Shown one piece after another: positions 44,932 to 57,597 of a stretch of 62,000 nucleotides of DNA; positions within the stretch are counted from its first letter, which is position 1; every line of letters starts with the position of its first letter. The stretch is taken from assembly GCA_012295275.1 (NCBI GenBank), contig CM022676.1, forward strand, positions 16,501,501 through 16,563,500, in the 5' to 3' direction. The notes under the pieces are model-generated. The model did not search any database and was not told the origin of the DNA. It saw only the letters and a list, made by a program, of their open reading frames with translations. Position numbers and translations under genes: made by a program. The stretch comes from Chrysomallon squamiferum. Its lineage: Eukaryota; Mollusca; Gastropoda; Neomphalida; Peltospiridae.

Positions 44932-47900
44932 GTATGTCAGTATTATTTTTGTTTTGTTTTATTAATATACGTAATAAGAGTGAACTACTTAATAATAATG
45001 GCACAAAAAGTTGCATTCACATGGATAATTATCGGATAAATCGAATTTCTTTTATACTATCCATTTTATTTAAGTCTCGGAAACATAGAATTATGTTCTG
45101 AAATGAGAATTATGTTCTGGCCTGAGTAATGGCTTAAACTGCATCAACAAAATATTCACTGACAAACTTTCATATAAAGGATGTTATTGCTTTAGTGATA
45201 AATGTATTTCGTTACTATCATTGACCCTCGAATTTTGACATTGTCATAAAAACGTTTCAGACCTGATATCTGGTAATCAGGTAGTCCTTTTGGATGAAAC
45301 GATTTCATTCGAAAGCTAAGTTGATAGGGTTTCCAAATGCGCCGTTATTTCCTTAATACGTACAACTAAACTTTGGAACCCTTTTCACCTTTTGTTTGAC
45401 ATTACATTTGAGTTTGTTACCATGAGATCTTGAAATGACCACATAATATAGAAATTACAGAATCTATAACATTTTGAGCTCAGTAGTGAAATATACGCAA
45501 CAGAGATGTGCAGAAACTTTTTAATGATTTTATATACACACATGTCTTGAGGTTAAACTATTCCTGGATACAGTTTTTTGTTATTTTATTGCATTGTTAT
45601 GTTACGGCTAAAATATAATGTGGCGAAGTTAAAATTGTATTCTTACTTTACTTGGGGAATTTGACCTGGAATGAAACTCTGTCATATTTTATTACATTCT
45701 TTGTTGCTTACTCTTGAGAATATGATGTCTACTCCTCTAACTTCACCTTCCTTATTAAATTACCCCGACATAGAACAAAAAAATAAGAACCAAAGAAAAT
45801 AAATACAAATAAAAATGCCATTTACAACCAAATAAATATGATGTGATACCGAAGAACTGTGACTTACAAGGCAAATGACGAGCGGAAGATTTTAGTCAGC
45901 AAGAAAAATTAATCCAGGAGAAGTAGTATGGAACCTTGTTTTGCTATCTGTTATTACCTCTGTACTGTTCATAATTGATGTTGAGAAACTGCTGGGTGAT
46001 AAGCGATTAAGCAATTTGTGTTAGGAGATGGCCGCTATATAATCCACATTCCTCTTCATATAATCTCGCCGTATAATCTATGTTCATAATCTTGGTACAA
46101 AATTATGGTGAATTTCATGTGAATAAGAGAGATAAAATCAAACTTTGAAAACCTGGCATAAATACTTTGGCTCTTTCATTCCGCATTGGTTCTTTTTTTT
46201 CTTTGTTTTTTTATTTCTGTTTTTCTTCGGGAGGAATAGAAAATATACAGGCAACAAGGAAAACTGTTTTTGAAAATAATACACCTTGTCGAGAAAAGTG
46301 GGTACTTGCAGAGCCCGTGGTTACCTTCGATCTACTCAGAGGTCTCTGCGGAGAACCACTGAAACTTTGGTCATAAGTAATGAGTTTGACTCTGAGATTT
46401 AGTAATATTGTATTCTTATTTGTCTTCATGCTGTAATTATGCAGTATAGTCTGTGTTTCTAACTGTCTATATGTTTAATACACTCGACTTAAAATTTATA
46501 CTAAATAATTATTTTGATTCTCCGGTTATCAGTTTTGTCATTAAACAGGTTTCAGATCAATGCTTCTGTATTTTGGTTTATTTTGTTTTGTGTAATTATA
46601 AATGTATTTCGTAGATAATATATCTCTTTGTACTGTTTGTTACTGTGCTGCTTATCTAATGGTTGAAGGTGGCATTATCGGTGATAGATATTATTAGTTG
46701 TATATTATTACGTTTTAGAATGTCGTTTTATTTATTTTTCTTTTTTTTTCAGTTTTAATTATTATTATTATTACTTCTGGTCCACAATGTTTCTGACTGT
46801 GCATATTAAATTAAACAGCTGTAGAATAATAGAAAATTTCAAAAAATACAAAATACAACAGCACCAAACAATTTAGCAGTACCCTTAACAAGTCGACCCC
46901 GGTAAAGTAACACATGACAACCGAAGAACCGTGACTTATAAGATATGTGTCTTCAGTCACGTTTTCAGGAGCAGACGATGCTTTTGTTAACGAGATTATT
47001 ACACTGAAACAAAATAAACAGAAAGTTTTCATTTGGAAAGTGTTCAACGACAATACAACGGTTTTTCATAATTATAATTATACGACGTATTTACTATTAT
47101 TATTTTCTTTTTTAATTATTATTGTTTTTGCTGTGGTCCTTGATGGTGATACAAAAGTACTTGAAGCAAGCATTTCTCATTTGAAAATTGGGTATCTATA
47201 TTATTATTGTTATTATTATTATTATTATTATTATTTTTTTTTTTTTTTTTTTCAGTTTGGGCTTTTGGACGCTAAGGCATGTTTGTATTTTCTTGATTAT
47301 CTCTATTTTAATATAGTTTGTGATATGTTGTAGTCTGTTGTTTGTTGTTTCAGTGGAACGATACATTCCTGTTAAGTGTGAGTTACCCCTGTACTCTGTA
47401 ACTTAGTTTGTTTGTGATAGTGTTTGTTAACGTCCAGCACAGACAGCAGTTTGTAATAAACTATTTACACACATTTAGCTGTTGCAGTATAAGTAATGAA
47501 CTGTTGTTGTCTGACCTAAATAACAAACATTAAGTTGATAAAAAAATCATCTCTATTCTGCCCGAATCGCTGCCATTAAAACGTGAACAGTCGATAGCAT
47601 AAATAATATTTAAAATAGTTTTCCAAGTGGACGTAAATAAAACTGTGCTTCATATTCTTGAATAATTGTGATTGTCTCTAGAAAAGGACCAGTATGCATT
47701 ATTATTATTATGTTATTTATCTTCTGAGTATGTAGACAAATGCAAATAATTTGTACTGATTATGTCTGTGCTTATGCGCAGATTATCAACAATACATTTT
47801 TCAGATCGTCGTACAATACACCCGGTATACCTTTCTTGTCTCGTCATACACTATTTTTAATCTGACCTATATAACAAACAAACACACACTCGCTATACTG

Positions 47901-48018
47901 GTTACGCGAGTATCATTTGAGTAATTTGTGTTAGGAGTTTAAATCAGTTTCAGATGAATGACTCTGTATTTTACTGCTAGAAATCAGACGCCGAATTATA
48001 TATATATATATATATATA

Positions 48019-48552
48019 CAGGGTGTCCCAAAAGTAACCGAACCGCAAACCTAAATAAAAATAGATATTAAAAATAACAAATTGAATCTGTATATTTAGT
48101 ATTTACAAATGTTCAAAATGTCTTCCTTGAACTTCAATACACTCAGGACACCTTTTGACAACACTGCAACATACTTTTTGGCAAGCTTCCACTGACATAT
48201 GGTTCCATTAGTGCTGAATACTTTGTTGATGAATTGTCCTAGGTTTACTAGCATAAACTGCGTTTTTTAGAACTACCCAAAGAAAGAAATCAGGTGGTGT
48301 CAGATCCGGGGATCTAGCAGGCCATTCGATTGGTCCCCGGCGTGAACAGTATTAAAAGACCACGTCTTAAACATCTGCGTCGTCCCGGTAAAACAAGTCT
48401 CGATCACAAACAACACTACAATCAACTACTACTGACAGAAGTAAATGAATAGTACAAAAGATAACATAAAATGACATAAAAGATGGAATTAAATTTGTTG
48501 TTTAAAATATCTAATTTTATATAAGTTTGCGGTTCGGTTACTTTTCGGACAT
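48019..48552 (-). mobile_element. Mariner-type transposon remnant
   Basis: The left end CAGGGTGTCCCAAAAGTAAC is repeated inverted at the right end, where the outermost bases are lost. The inner TIR part TTTGCGGTTCGGTTACTTTT is well kept. It sits beside a TA run, consistent with TA insertion. On the minus strand, about 48110-48340 reads WPARSPDLTPPDFFLW and onward. This is the mariner/Tc1 motif holding the third catalytic Asp. The frame continues to a CPECIEVQGRHFEHL C-terminus typical of mariner, with one internal stop. The N-terminal two-thirds of the transposase is deleted. Immobile on its own. Confidence 0.85.
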
Positions 48553-49050
48553 TACTTCCAAGCTACTTCGTCATTGATACATACATATGATTAAAAAGAC
48601 AAAAATAAACAAAATAATAATTAAAATAAGTATTTAGAATCTGCTAGTTGTAGAATAAATGCGTAGATTGCACACAAAATATTCTGTTGCGTTTCAATTC
48701 ATCGATAAATTATAAATATATAATAAAAAATAAAAATAATAATAAAATTAATATAACAAAAATAATTAAAATAGGCGTGTAGAATGTTGTCGGTGTAGAT
48801 CATAAGTCAAAGTACTACGCATGTAGCTATCGTGGTAGCAGTACTGAGCTGTTGCTGTCTGATCTAAATAACAAATATTCACTTTTTAGAAAATGCACTG
48901 AATGAAAACGAGCTATTAAGACGTAAGCTGTTCACAGCCAGCAGAACACATTATTTTCACATAAAATATAATTATTTTCTCTGCGTGTGTATCTATCTAC
49001 CTATAAAAACATAATTTAGATTCTTAATGACTGTGATTATTATTGCATTG

Positions 49051-49113
49051 TTTCTTCTTCTTCTTCTCCTTCTTCTTCTTCGTCGTCTTCTTCTTCTTCT
49101 TCTTCTTCTTCTT

Positions 49114-49175
<62 letters not shown>
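49051..49175. repeat. (CTT)n-(ATT)n compound repeat
   Basis: About 30 CTT-type units followed by about 11 ATT units. Confidence 0.95.
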
Positions 49176-51185
49176 GTAAGCATAGGGAATCCTGAGAGTA
49201 AAGGTTTGCTATTTAATTTTCTGAGATATTTGTTACCCTGTCTCTGTTTACAATTTCCATTTGCTATGGATCTAATTCACAACATTTGAATACGGAATAT
49301 ATTTCACTAGTGTCGATAAACGATGTTCGGACCTGCGTATTAATAACTGAAGAAGAAGAAGAAGATAACGTTCGGTATCCTGGTTACCGTGTATGATTTG
49401 AGTACGATTACATGTACAGGGATATATTTGTAAAACGAAAACAGCATTACAAAATTATCTTCACGTATGCTATAACGATCTATAGAATAAAATAATAATT
49501 ACAAACAAACAAGCATACAACAACTGGATAATAATTAACATTAATCTACAATGATTGTATGTATAGAATCATTCGAAACCGCAAAGTACGAAACGGACTA
49601 TTTTCCGCTCGAAATATCATAAAATATTTATAATTCTCGTCAGTTGGTGTTCAGCACTGAAAAACCGTCGTTATATTTTAACATATTTAACATCTGAGCG
49701 TCCACCCTTTTGTTAAATATCAAACAGTCATATCTAAATAGCATCCTTTGTCTTCTCGTTTATGAATTGTAAAATGTTCGTACCAAGATATAATCCTTCA
49801 ATGTGCACAGTCGGTTTAAGTTAGCTGTTCGGTTACAAAATGCTTGTATTATTATATTTGTCTCTTTGCCTGTTTATGAATTGTCAAGCAGTTACATCTA
49901 GAATCATTCTACAGTGTGTACTTCTGGATTCAGTTAGCTTTCCGATTATAAGATTAAGCTTAGTCAGTCAGAATGTAATGTATACAAAAACAGGAATCAA
50001 GATAAATATTAAGTCATTGTGTCTGATAGAGGCAAAATGATTTGTTCAGTTTTTAAATATGTACTTTTTGTAACTACAGTGGTTTAATATATATAATGTT
50101 TATCACAATACAAATTGGGTTACACATATTGGATTTGAGCATTCAGCAAACAAAATTTGGCGATCTAAAGAGGTTTAAATCAAGAGATTAAATTTATCAG
50201 GAACAGTGAATGCTACTTGGAATGCATAATAGGGAGACTTGAGTTTAAATAAAGTGTGAACATCAATGAACGCAATTAATAACATGAACTGAGAGAGAAA
50301 ACATTTTAAAAATTCAATTGATTGTAGAAGAAAAAATATAAACATTAAAATAATTTAAAAATAACGACAAAATATATTAAAGCATAAAAGTAAAAGAAAA
50401 AACTGTTTACAGCAATCTGTCTGCGGATAGATATCAATTCCTAATCTCAAAATGTCGACGAAATTTTTACTTAAACTGACGAAGTGACTGATAGAAAATA
50501 CAAGTGAAACAAGATGAAAATCATAACGAATGAACCCATAACGAGAATCGAGTGATAAATTTAGATATACCAGATTTTTGTAATTATTGATTGATGCATT
50601 TATTTAGTTATTATAAGGTATTCACACTGATAATTTGAGTTTGCGTGTCATATGTATGGCAGAGCAATTTTTAAGTTAACGATCGTTAAAAATAACGAAT
50701 TATGAAATCAAAATTTTTCGGTTTAAATAATATTATTAATTTCATTATTTTGATCTTTGCTTAAAACTCGTGTTTTTAAATACTTTTTTACTGGTTGATG
50801 ACAACACTTCCTGGTTCACAAGTACGATCAATGTTCGGCTTAATGGACGATATTACGTGTTAAGTTATTATTGTTCAGCTCTTCCGCTGGGTATAGGCGG
50901 CTAAACGGAACCAAATAGTAGAAGGACACGTTAGCTATATTTTATTACATCACAAATTTGATAATTTACTTTAATAATTACTATAATAATGCTTATAAAC
51001 ATTAGTCACATGCACACATGCTTATTAATACGTGCATACATGATTATTTAAACGCATACATATATATATATATATATATACACATATGTACAAACATGTA
51101 TATATACACACATACGCATAAGTATCCATTTTAGTTAAAAGCAAATCGTTGTAGAAAAAAATATGTATTTGTGTTCATCTGTGTA

Positions 51186-51187
<2 letters not shown>

Positions 51188-51230
<43 letters not shown>
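51188..51230. repeat. (TA)n
   Basis: About 21 TA units. Confidence 0.95.
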
Positions 51231-51233
<3 letters not shown>

Positions 51234-52192
51234 TTGTGTGTATGCACATACACGTTTTTGATTATACCTATGGAGAAAAAGGTAAATACTCTGAATATAT
51301 TTTGCCTGCTACCGAATTGTTTTATTTTATTTTGTCTGATCCACTATTAGGACAGGTCCACGGTATCAGAATTCAGAAGGTTTAATCTAAAAAAAATACC
51401 AGAGATATATGTGGTTTGATGGGTAATATGAAATGTGTGTATGAAGGATGTAACACCAAATGGACATGAGAAAAAAAAATAACCTTATTTCCAAAGTGTC
51501 TACAATTTTTGGGATGGTCAAATAAACATGTACTATTTCCATAAAAAAGCAATTAATTAATTGTTTAATGGTTAATATATGTTGGTAACAGCTTCGGAAT
51601 GTGCCTGTGTTGGTAAATCACCAATAACATGATTGTTCGATAGTTACAAATTAAAAATGTGTCTGTGTACAATATTCAAGACATTAAAGATATTTATTCG
51701 CTGAAAAAGTATTAGAATTTGTTACTCAATCAGTACAGAAGTTCAGAACAGAATATCTGTATTAAAACACACGGACATACGAACCGTTGTTCACAGAATC
51801 AGATACACACAAACAGAACCACAGAAATACACGCTCCCGTGCAATCACATTTAGACATGTTCATTGAGGTATATACGTATCTCAAATATACATAATGACA
51901 AACGATTTGAAATAAATAAATACAGATAGACAGATAAATCAAGATGAATAGAAAGACAAGTGGACAAACTATACAAATAAAGGTTTTCTTCAGTGTTCTT
52001 GATTACAATAATTTGTTTTACCTCATCTGTGTCATACGTTCCATTCCAACTACTAAGAACAAAGATGCGTACGATTACGAAATAAACTTCGTCAGTCAAC
52101 TTGTCATGTATATAAGGCTAGGAACAAGCATCTGAATTAAAGTAGTTGTGTTTGTTGGAGACAGACTGATGTGGTCAGTTTTTGATTAAGAA

Positions 52193-52241
52193 ATGTCTTT
52201 CTTTCCAAAAGCATGGATTTATTTACTGCAGTCATTTCACG
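52193..52241 (+). pseudogene. Deleted leader exon relic (copy 5)
   Basis: It starts ATG TCT TTC TTT CCA like leader 2, preceded by the same GTGGTCAGTTTTTGATTAAG block as copy 3. The hydrophobic core lacks about a dozen bases, the frame is shifted, and the donor is CACGTATGT instead of CAGGTATGT. Not usable. Confidence 0.65.
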
Positions 52242-54917
52242 TATGTCATATTATTTGTATGTATATAGTTATAAAGAAAGAAATAATCGATAGTTATAAT
52301 GATAATTAAAATTGTGTATCAGTGAGGTATGGAAATATGAGGATCGTGAATTGAAAAATGGATAAGTCTGCACTGACAAAAGATTCACAGCAGAAAGTAT
52401 GTTTGTTAGATGATATTGGTACAACAGGCTTAATAATATTCGCTCTCGAATGTTGAGATTTTGGCGCAATGGGCATAACTGCGACTATTTTTAGATTGAT
52501 ACATTTTGATGAAAATGTTTTATTGGAAGGATAATTTGGTAAGGAGTCCAAATGAGCCACTAGGCGGTAGGAACTACATTTTGGAATATTTTTACCTTTT
52601 GCTCGACCTTGAAATGACTTCAATTGAAAATTAAAGTTCAAAGTGTTACCTACAACGCAAAATGTAATATTTTGAGTTTAATTGTGAAATGCACTTAAAA
52701 TGAACATGCTGACCACACAATGTCTATTTTCACACTTTTAGAGATTAAATAATACAAAAAAGCACCAGGTTGCAATATTTTTAAAAAACTAAGATTATCA
52801 AACTATAGATTTTAATTATTTTTTTTTTTTTTTAATTTTTTTTTTTTGTGTGTGTGGGGTATATATATATATAAACCGGTAAGAAAGAACCAACTAGAGG
52901 ACTAGATGTAATAATCTCAAGAATAACAAAAAATTCAGCACAGAAATAATAAAATATATGTGTATGTATATGTTCTCTTGTTGTATCGTTCTTACTGGTT
53001 TCTGGTAGTACAAATTAAATTACACAGCCACAGAATAAAAGAAAATTTAAAAAATTACAAAATACAATAACATCAAACAATTAAGCAGTATCAGTTTGTT
53101 TATTTACCCGTAACAAGTTGCACGGCTTCTTTAAACTCTTTATCTTAATTTGACCCCTGTAAAGTGACACCTGATAACTTAAGAACCGTGACTTGCAAGT
53201 TATGTGACTTCGATCACGTTCTCAAGAACAAACGAATACAAAACAACTTCAAACAGAAAGTTTTCATTTATAAAGTGTTCAACGACGATAAATGATGTTG
53301 AGTAATGTCTAATAATAACTGAAGATGAATATGAAAATAACACTTAAATATTTTGTATTTAATAATTACTATTGACATCCGTATAGACATTCATATTCAC
53401 ACGTCAAATTTTTTAATGACATTGTCTTCACGAAAGAGCGTGGCAAGCAATAGTCTATTATTATTTTGATAGGCTGTAATGTGCAGTTAACTTGTGTCAA
53501 TAACTTTAATTATAAATAAAATTTTAACTTCTTATTGTGTCTCCGGTGCAGATTCTTATTTTGTCTTGGTTCACCATATAACCTTACTCGTATCATTAAT
53601 CAAAATTACTTAAACATATGCTTTATGATTGTGTACTGTGTACATATCAAGACACCTGCATATCATAATTAAATAATTAACGTGAAAATTAACTTGCGTT
53701 GTGTTTATTTCTCTAGTGGGTAGATATACTTATTGATTTATATAAGTTGCTGACAATTTAGCGTTTGTATTCCTTGTTAAATCATCATGTTATCTTAGAC
53801 TGAACCTTAATAAAACATCCAAGGTGTTTAAAAGTGTGATTCCTGTCTCAACATGCATGCATATATATATATATATATGCATAAACATACAAATATATAT
53901 ATATAGTATTTTGTCCGTTAATTTAAAAAAAAAGGTTTAGCTAATTTGAATTTATTTTGAATTTTAAATATTCAGTGTGACGTGTTGTATGACCGTGTTG
54001 ATATTGTGTGATTAAAACGTTTCAGTGTTTCACTTCCAGGTCTTGCGCTGTTTTTGTATGTGATACAAAATTCGGCTTTATCATTTTTATATATATATTG
54101 TTTTTATTTATCTAAATTTAAGACCTCTTTACGTTTCCAGTCTGAAACTGATCCTAACTGAGTCACTGAAAAGTTTAATTTTCAACTGAACTGTTTGTTT
54201 CCAGCTGCTGCTGATTAAACTGAGATCGCTTGTCAGTGAAGAGATATTTTAGAGTATAAAAAAAAACAAAAAAACATGTCTTAGTTAAAATGCTTTATAT
54301 TCTGTGTTTATTCAAGCAGTGGTAAAGCTAAAATTAAATAATAAACACATTAATAACTTTTAATTAGTGCACATCTAAAGTTGAATTGTGTGGTCCTGTT
54401 AATCATTAGAATTGTCAATTATGCATAATATTTATTCTTAAAAAAAAAAATAAAAATAAAACAAAAAAAAAAGACTTTTATTTCTATCATATAAAAATTA
54501 TTACTCCAAACGACTTATACTGTGTTCATTCAAGAACTAATAAAACCAATCTTAAATCATAGACAACTGAATTATAATTAATTAATCCAATTATATAGTT
54601 GAATTATCTGATCCGGTTCAACATAACAATTTCCAAATATGTGCAGTATTACAATAATAAATGCGGATTGTTATTTCTGAAAAAGTAAATAGCTTTATCA
54701 CTATTTTCTGTCGTGACTTTGAATTTGCTAAATTAAAATATTGAAAAAAACAAAAAACAAAGAAGAAAACCGTACGTATTTTAAGCACAGAACTTAGGCT
54801 TTAAGAAATATTTTGTAATATGGAATAAACGCATCGGTGTGAATTATTATTTCATTAATTATATATTAACCATGGCTGTGTCAGTTCATATTGAAACCTT
54901 TCAGTATTTCATCATCA

Positions 54918-54973
<56 letters not shown>

Positions 54974-55193
54974 GTGGTTTCATTAAAATAACTATAATAA
55001 AAATCCTTGTTTATGACACAAATGTTCGATGTTGGTATCTACAACAACGCCAAGATATGATGGTATCTGTATTATACACTAACAAATATCTTTGTAAATG
55101 AAAATTAGCATAGTTCAGGATATACTGTTTTCTTTCTGAATAACTAGCACTATTATAATTGACTGATCATATATAAACCTGTTATTATTTCAG
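52242..55193 (+). other. Paralogue intron before first SRCR exon
   Basis: Homologous to the end of gene 1's first intron (about 53940-55193 with 12700-13546, including the CACTTCCAGGTC-TGCGCTGTTT word). T-rich and TA-rich patches lie near 52815-52875, and (ATT)n at 54918-54973. No exon seen. Confidence 0.65.
54918..54973. repeat. (ATT)n
   Basis: About 18 ATT units in the paralogue intron. Confidence 0.95.
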
Positions 55194-55338
55194 TACCCGT
55201 AAGGTTAGTGAATGGAAGAGGAAAACCAGCACAAGGTCGAGTTGAGATTCAAGTAAACGGGACGTGGGGAACAATCTGTGATGATGATTTTGATGAGAAA
55301 GATGCTTCTGTCTTATGTCACATGTTAGGATTTAGTCG
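55194..55338 (+). CDS. SRCR first-half exon of the downstream paralogue
   Basis: A 145-base exon with acceptor TTATTTCAG and donor CG|GTACTT, phase 1 to 2. It encodes [20 protein letters not shown], then [27 protein letters not shown]. The frame is intact with both expected cysteines and the NGT sequon. It lies 41647 bases after SRCR1, and upstream intron sequence matches that of SRCR1. Its coding sequence is closest to SRCR7. The second half was not found before the gap at 55794 or after it, so the gene is incomplete here. Confidence 0.85.
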
Positions 55339-55793
55339 GTACTTTGTTTATTATATTTTTATTTATTTATTTTCGTTGTTTAATGAAACAAAAAAAACAA
55401 AAAAAAAAAAAAAACGTCTTTTTACAGATGTAGTAGATTCAAATTTGTTCACAACCAGAAGATAATTAATTGTTGTTCAAATGCATTACACGAGGAATTC
55501 CTCTGGATGGGATTTTTAACATTTCAAATATTTTTTATAAGAAATAATGATAACTGTAGTAGTCGTAGTATTATTATTAATACTATTATTATTAGTCGGA
55601 GTAGTAGTAAATGTAAATAATGATGTTGATTATATTTACACTATGTTAAAGGTATTATTGTAACAAACATTGTTCACTAAAATTGTTTTGAAATAATTTA
55701 GAAAATAAGTATATTATTCTGAAAACCTTGGAACTAAATGCCAGTGTGTTGAACACTTTTCCACAGAATATTCCATAATATTTATTATACTTA
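55339..55793 (+). other. Intron start of paralogue before gap
   Basis: AT-rich with poly(A) and scattered ATT/AGT triplets. No second-half SRCR exon. Confidence 0.6.
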
Positions 55794-55993
55794 NNNNNNN
55801 NNNNNNNNNNNNNNNNNNNNNNNNNNNNNNNNNNNNNNNNNNNNNNNNNNNNNNNNNNNNNNNNNNNNNNNNNNNNNNNNNNNNNNNNNNNNNNNNNNNN
55901 NNNNNNNNNNNNNNNNNNNNNNNNNNNNNNNNNNNNNNNNNNNNNNNNNNNNNNNNNNNNNNNNNNNNNNNNNNNNNNNNNNNNNNNNNNNNN
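55794..55993. other. Assembly gap (200 N)
   Basis: Exactly 200 N, probably a fixed-size placeholder, so the true missing length is unknown. The rest of the paralogue may be lost in it. Confidence 0.99.
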
Positions 55994-56039
55994 AAAGAAG
56001 CAATAGTTATTTCTAAAAATAAATCCGCCCTTAAATTTG

Positions 56040-56340
56040 ATCTGATTACTGATTCGTTAAATAAAATCATTCAAAAAAATGTACGTTTTTGAAGAAGAGA
56101 ACTTGTTGGCCAAATAGGTATCTACTTGTGGAAGAAATTTAAATATTTTGAAAAAATGGAATAAACACATCGGTCTGTATTATTATTTCAGTAACTATAT
56201 GCTTAACCACGGTGTATCAGTACATTTAAACCTTCAGTACATCATCGCCATCATAATCATCATCATCATCGTAATTATGATATTTGTGTATATAGTGTTT
56301 CTTTCTCATGAAACTGCACTGTTCTAACTCACTGACTGTC
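56040..56340 (+). pseudogene. Third copy of the pre-SRCR intron end, without exon
   Basis: It matches 54740-55165 and 6290-6480 (AAATAGGTATC-ACTTGTG, CATCGGT-TGTATTATTATTTCAG) and then the GTATATAGT-TTCTTTCT...TGCACT word that precedes SRCR1. At GACTGTCATAC, about 25-30 bases before the expected acceptor, the match ends and the minisatellite begins. The coding part of this copy is absent. Confidence 0.5.
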
Positions 56341-56344
56341 ATAC

Positions 56345-57095
56345 ATATTATTAGAAAATAACTGCATTACTTCCAAACAAAACAAGCATGAAATATAGAA
56401 AATAAATTTGAACAAAACAAGTACAATTAGAAAATATACGGATTAATGTTAAACAAGAACGATGTATTAGAAATATACAGCGATACTTTTAAACAAAACG
56501 TATGATTAGGAAACATACAGGATACCTTTGAACAAATATATATTGTTAGAAAATAACAAGGATAAGGTTAAACAAAGACATCATACTAGAAAATGATCAC
56601 TGAAACTTTAAACAAAAACGTATTATTAGAAAATATACAGGGCAATTTTAAACAAAAATGTATTATTAGAATACACAGTGAAACTTTATACAAAAACATA
56701 TTATTAGGAGTATATACAGGACAACTTTAAACAACAAGGTAATATTCGAAAATACATGTGATAAATATATTGTTGGAAAATAAAAAGGAAAACGTTAAAC
56801 AGGATAACTTTAAACAAGAATGTACTATTAAAGAACAACAGGGTAACTTTTAACAAAAACTTATTATTAGACGTGTACAGTGAAACTTTATACTGAAAAG
56901 TATTGTTAGGAATATATACATGTTAACTTTAAAAAAAATAGTATTATCAGAAAAGGCTAACGTTAAACAGAAACGTTTTATTAGAAGCATAGGGTGAAAC
57001 ATTATTACTAAATATATAGGATAACTTTAAACAAAAACGCGTAGTTAGAAAATATATATGATGAATTATAACCGAAACGCATTATTAGAAAATAA
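56345..57095. repeat. ~40-bp minisatellite array 2
   Basis: Imperfect copies of the unit seen at 35562-36250 (TTTAAACAAAAACGTATTAT, then TAGAAAATATACAG). About 18-19 copies, more degenerate than array 1. Confidence 0.9.
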
Positions 57096-57204
57096 ATATA
57101 TATCAGTGGTTGTATGTCTATGTCCTTATATATAATACGTATACGTCTACGTATCAAAATATTAAATGAAATTGATAATTATGATTACTTGTTGTCTTTC
57201 TTCT

Positions 57205-57555
57205 TTATTTTTCTCTGCTCATTTGGTGACTACTTCTTCTGTCACTGTTAAATGCTTCGTTTCTTTTTCCCATCACAGTGTCGTCTCTATCAGGTGAATC
57301 CAGTCTGGAGATTCTGTCTGAGTTTCCTTGGATATAATCCCTGTCTGTGTTCGTTACTCGATAATCCAGTTCTAATATAATTTTCGGATGATCCGTCAAT
57401 TTCTTTCCTCCTCGATAATAGGTGCAAGTTTTTTTTTGCCTAATGCAATTCTTGGGTTTAGTTCCTATGGGATAAGTCCTGAATTTATTTCCTTGATAAT
57501 AGCTGTGAAATTTTGTTCTAGGATAATCCTTTGTTTCAATTAACGGACACTGAAC
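57205..57555 (-). CDS. Unassigned minus-strand open frame, 116 codons
   Basis: Open from a stop at 57556-57558 to TAA at 57205-57207 with no early ATG, so if real it is an internal or last exon. It is rich in Tyr, Asp, Arg and Lys. Loosely repeated words (YYQGNK, YYRGGK, DYIQGN and DYPRTK, DYRVTN) suggest an internal repeat of 20-30 residues. It does not look like low-complexity translation. It directly follows the convertase-like exon at 57560-57597 but is not in frame with it through any splice site I could find. Function unknown. Confidence 0.25.
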   Translation of the reverse strand, partial: VQCPLIETKDYPRTKFHSYYQGNKFRTYPIGTKPKNCIRQKKTCTYYRGGKKLTDHPKIILELDYRVTNTDRDYIQGNSDRISRLDSPDRDDTVMGKRNEAFNSDRRSSHQMSREK

Positions 57556-57559
57556 TCAC

Positions 57560-57597
57560 CTTTGTGGTCATTAGGCATAGGATCAGAGTCATGATCA
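57560..57597 (-). pseudogene. Isolated copy of convertase small exon
   Basis: A 38-base exon with acceptor AGATTTCAG and consensus donor AAAG|GTGAGT on the minus strand. It encodes DHDSDPMPNDHK, closer to the furin D.DPDP.P word than the copy at 42832. The HGTRC exon that should follow (lower coordinates) is absent. Between the copies two changes are silent and two replace residues. Confidence 0.5.

Larger units (their letters stand above)
44932..52192 (+). other. Paralogue 5' region, first part
   Basis: Duplicated sequence without supported exons. About 45200-46500 matches 57600-58700. About 46900-47150 matches 8770-9000 and 53168-53290. A mariner remnant is at 48019. (CTT)n lies at 49051-49142 and (ATT)n at 49143-49175. 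TA tracts lie at 51060-51080 and 51188-51230. Confidence 0.6.

Noticed and set aside
46167-46376. 69-codon frame
   Set aside because: The duplicated counterpart at about 58480-58660 does not keep the frame, so it is non-coding repeat sequence.
52815-52875. T-rich and GTGTG/TATATA patch as a possible transposon end
   Set aside because: Simple sequence only. No inverted partner or target duplication.
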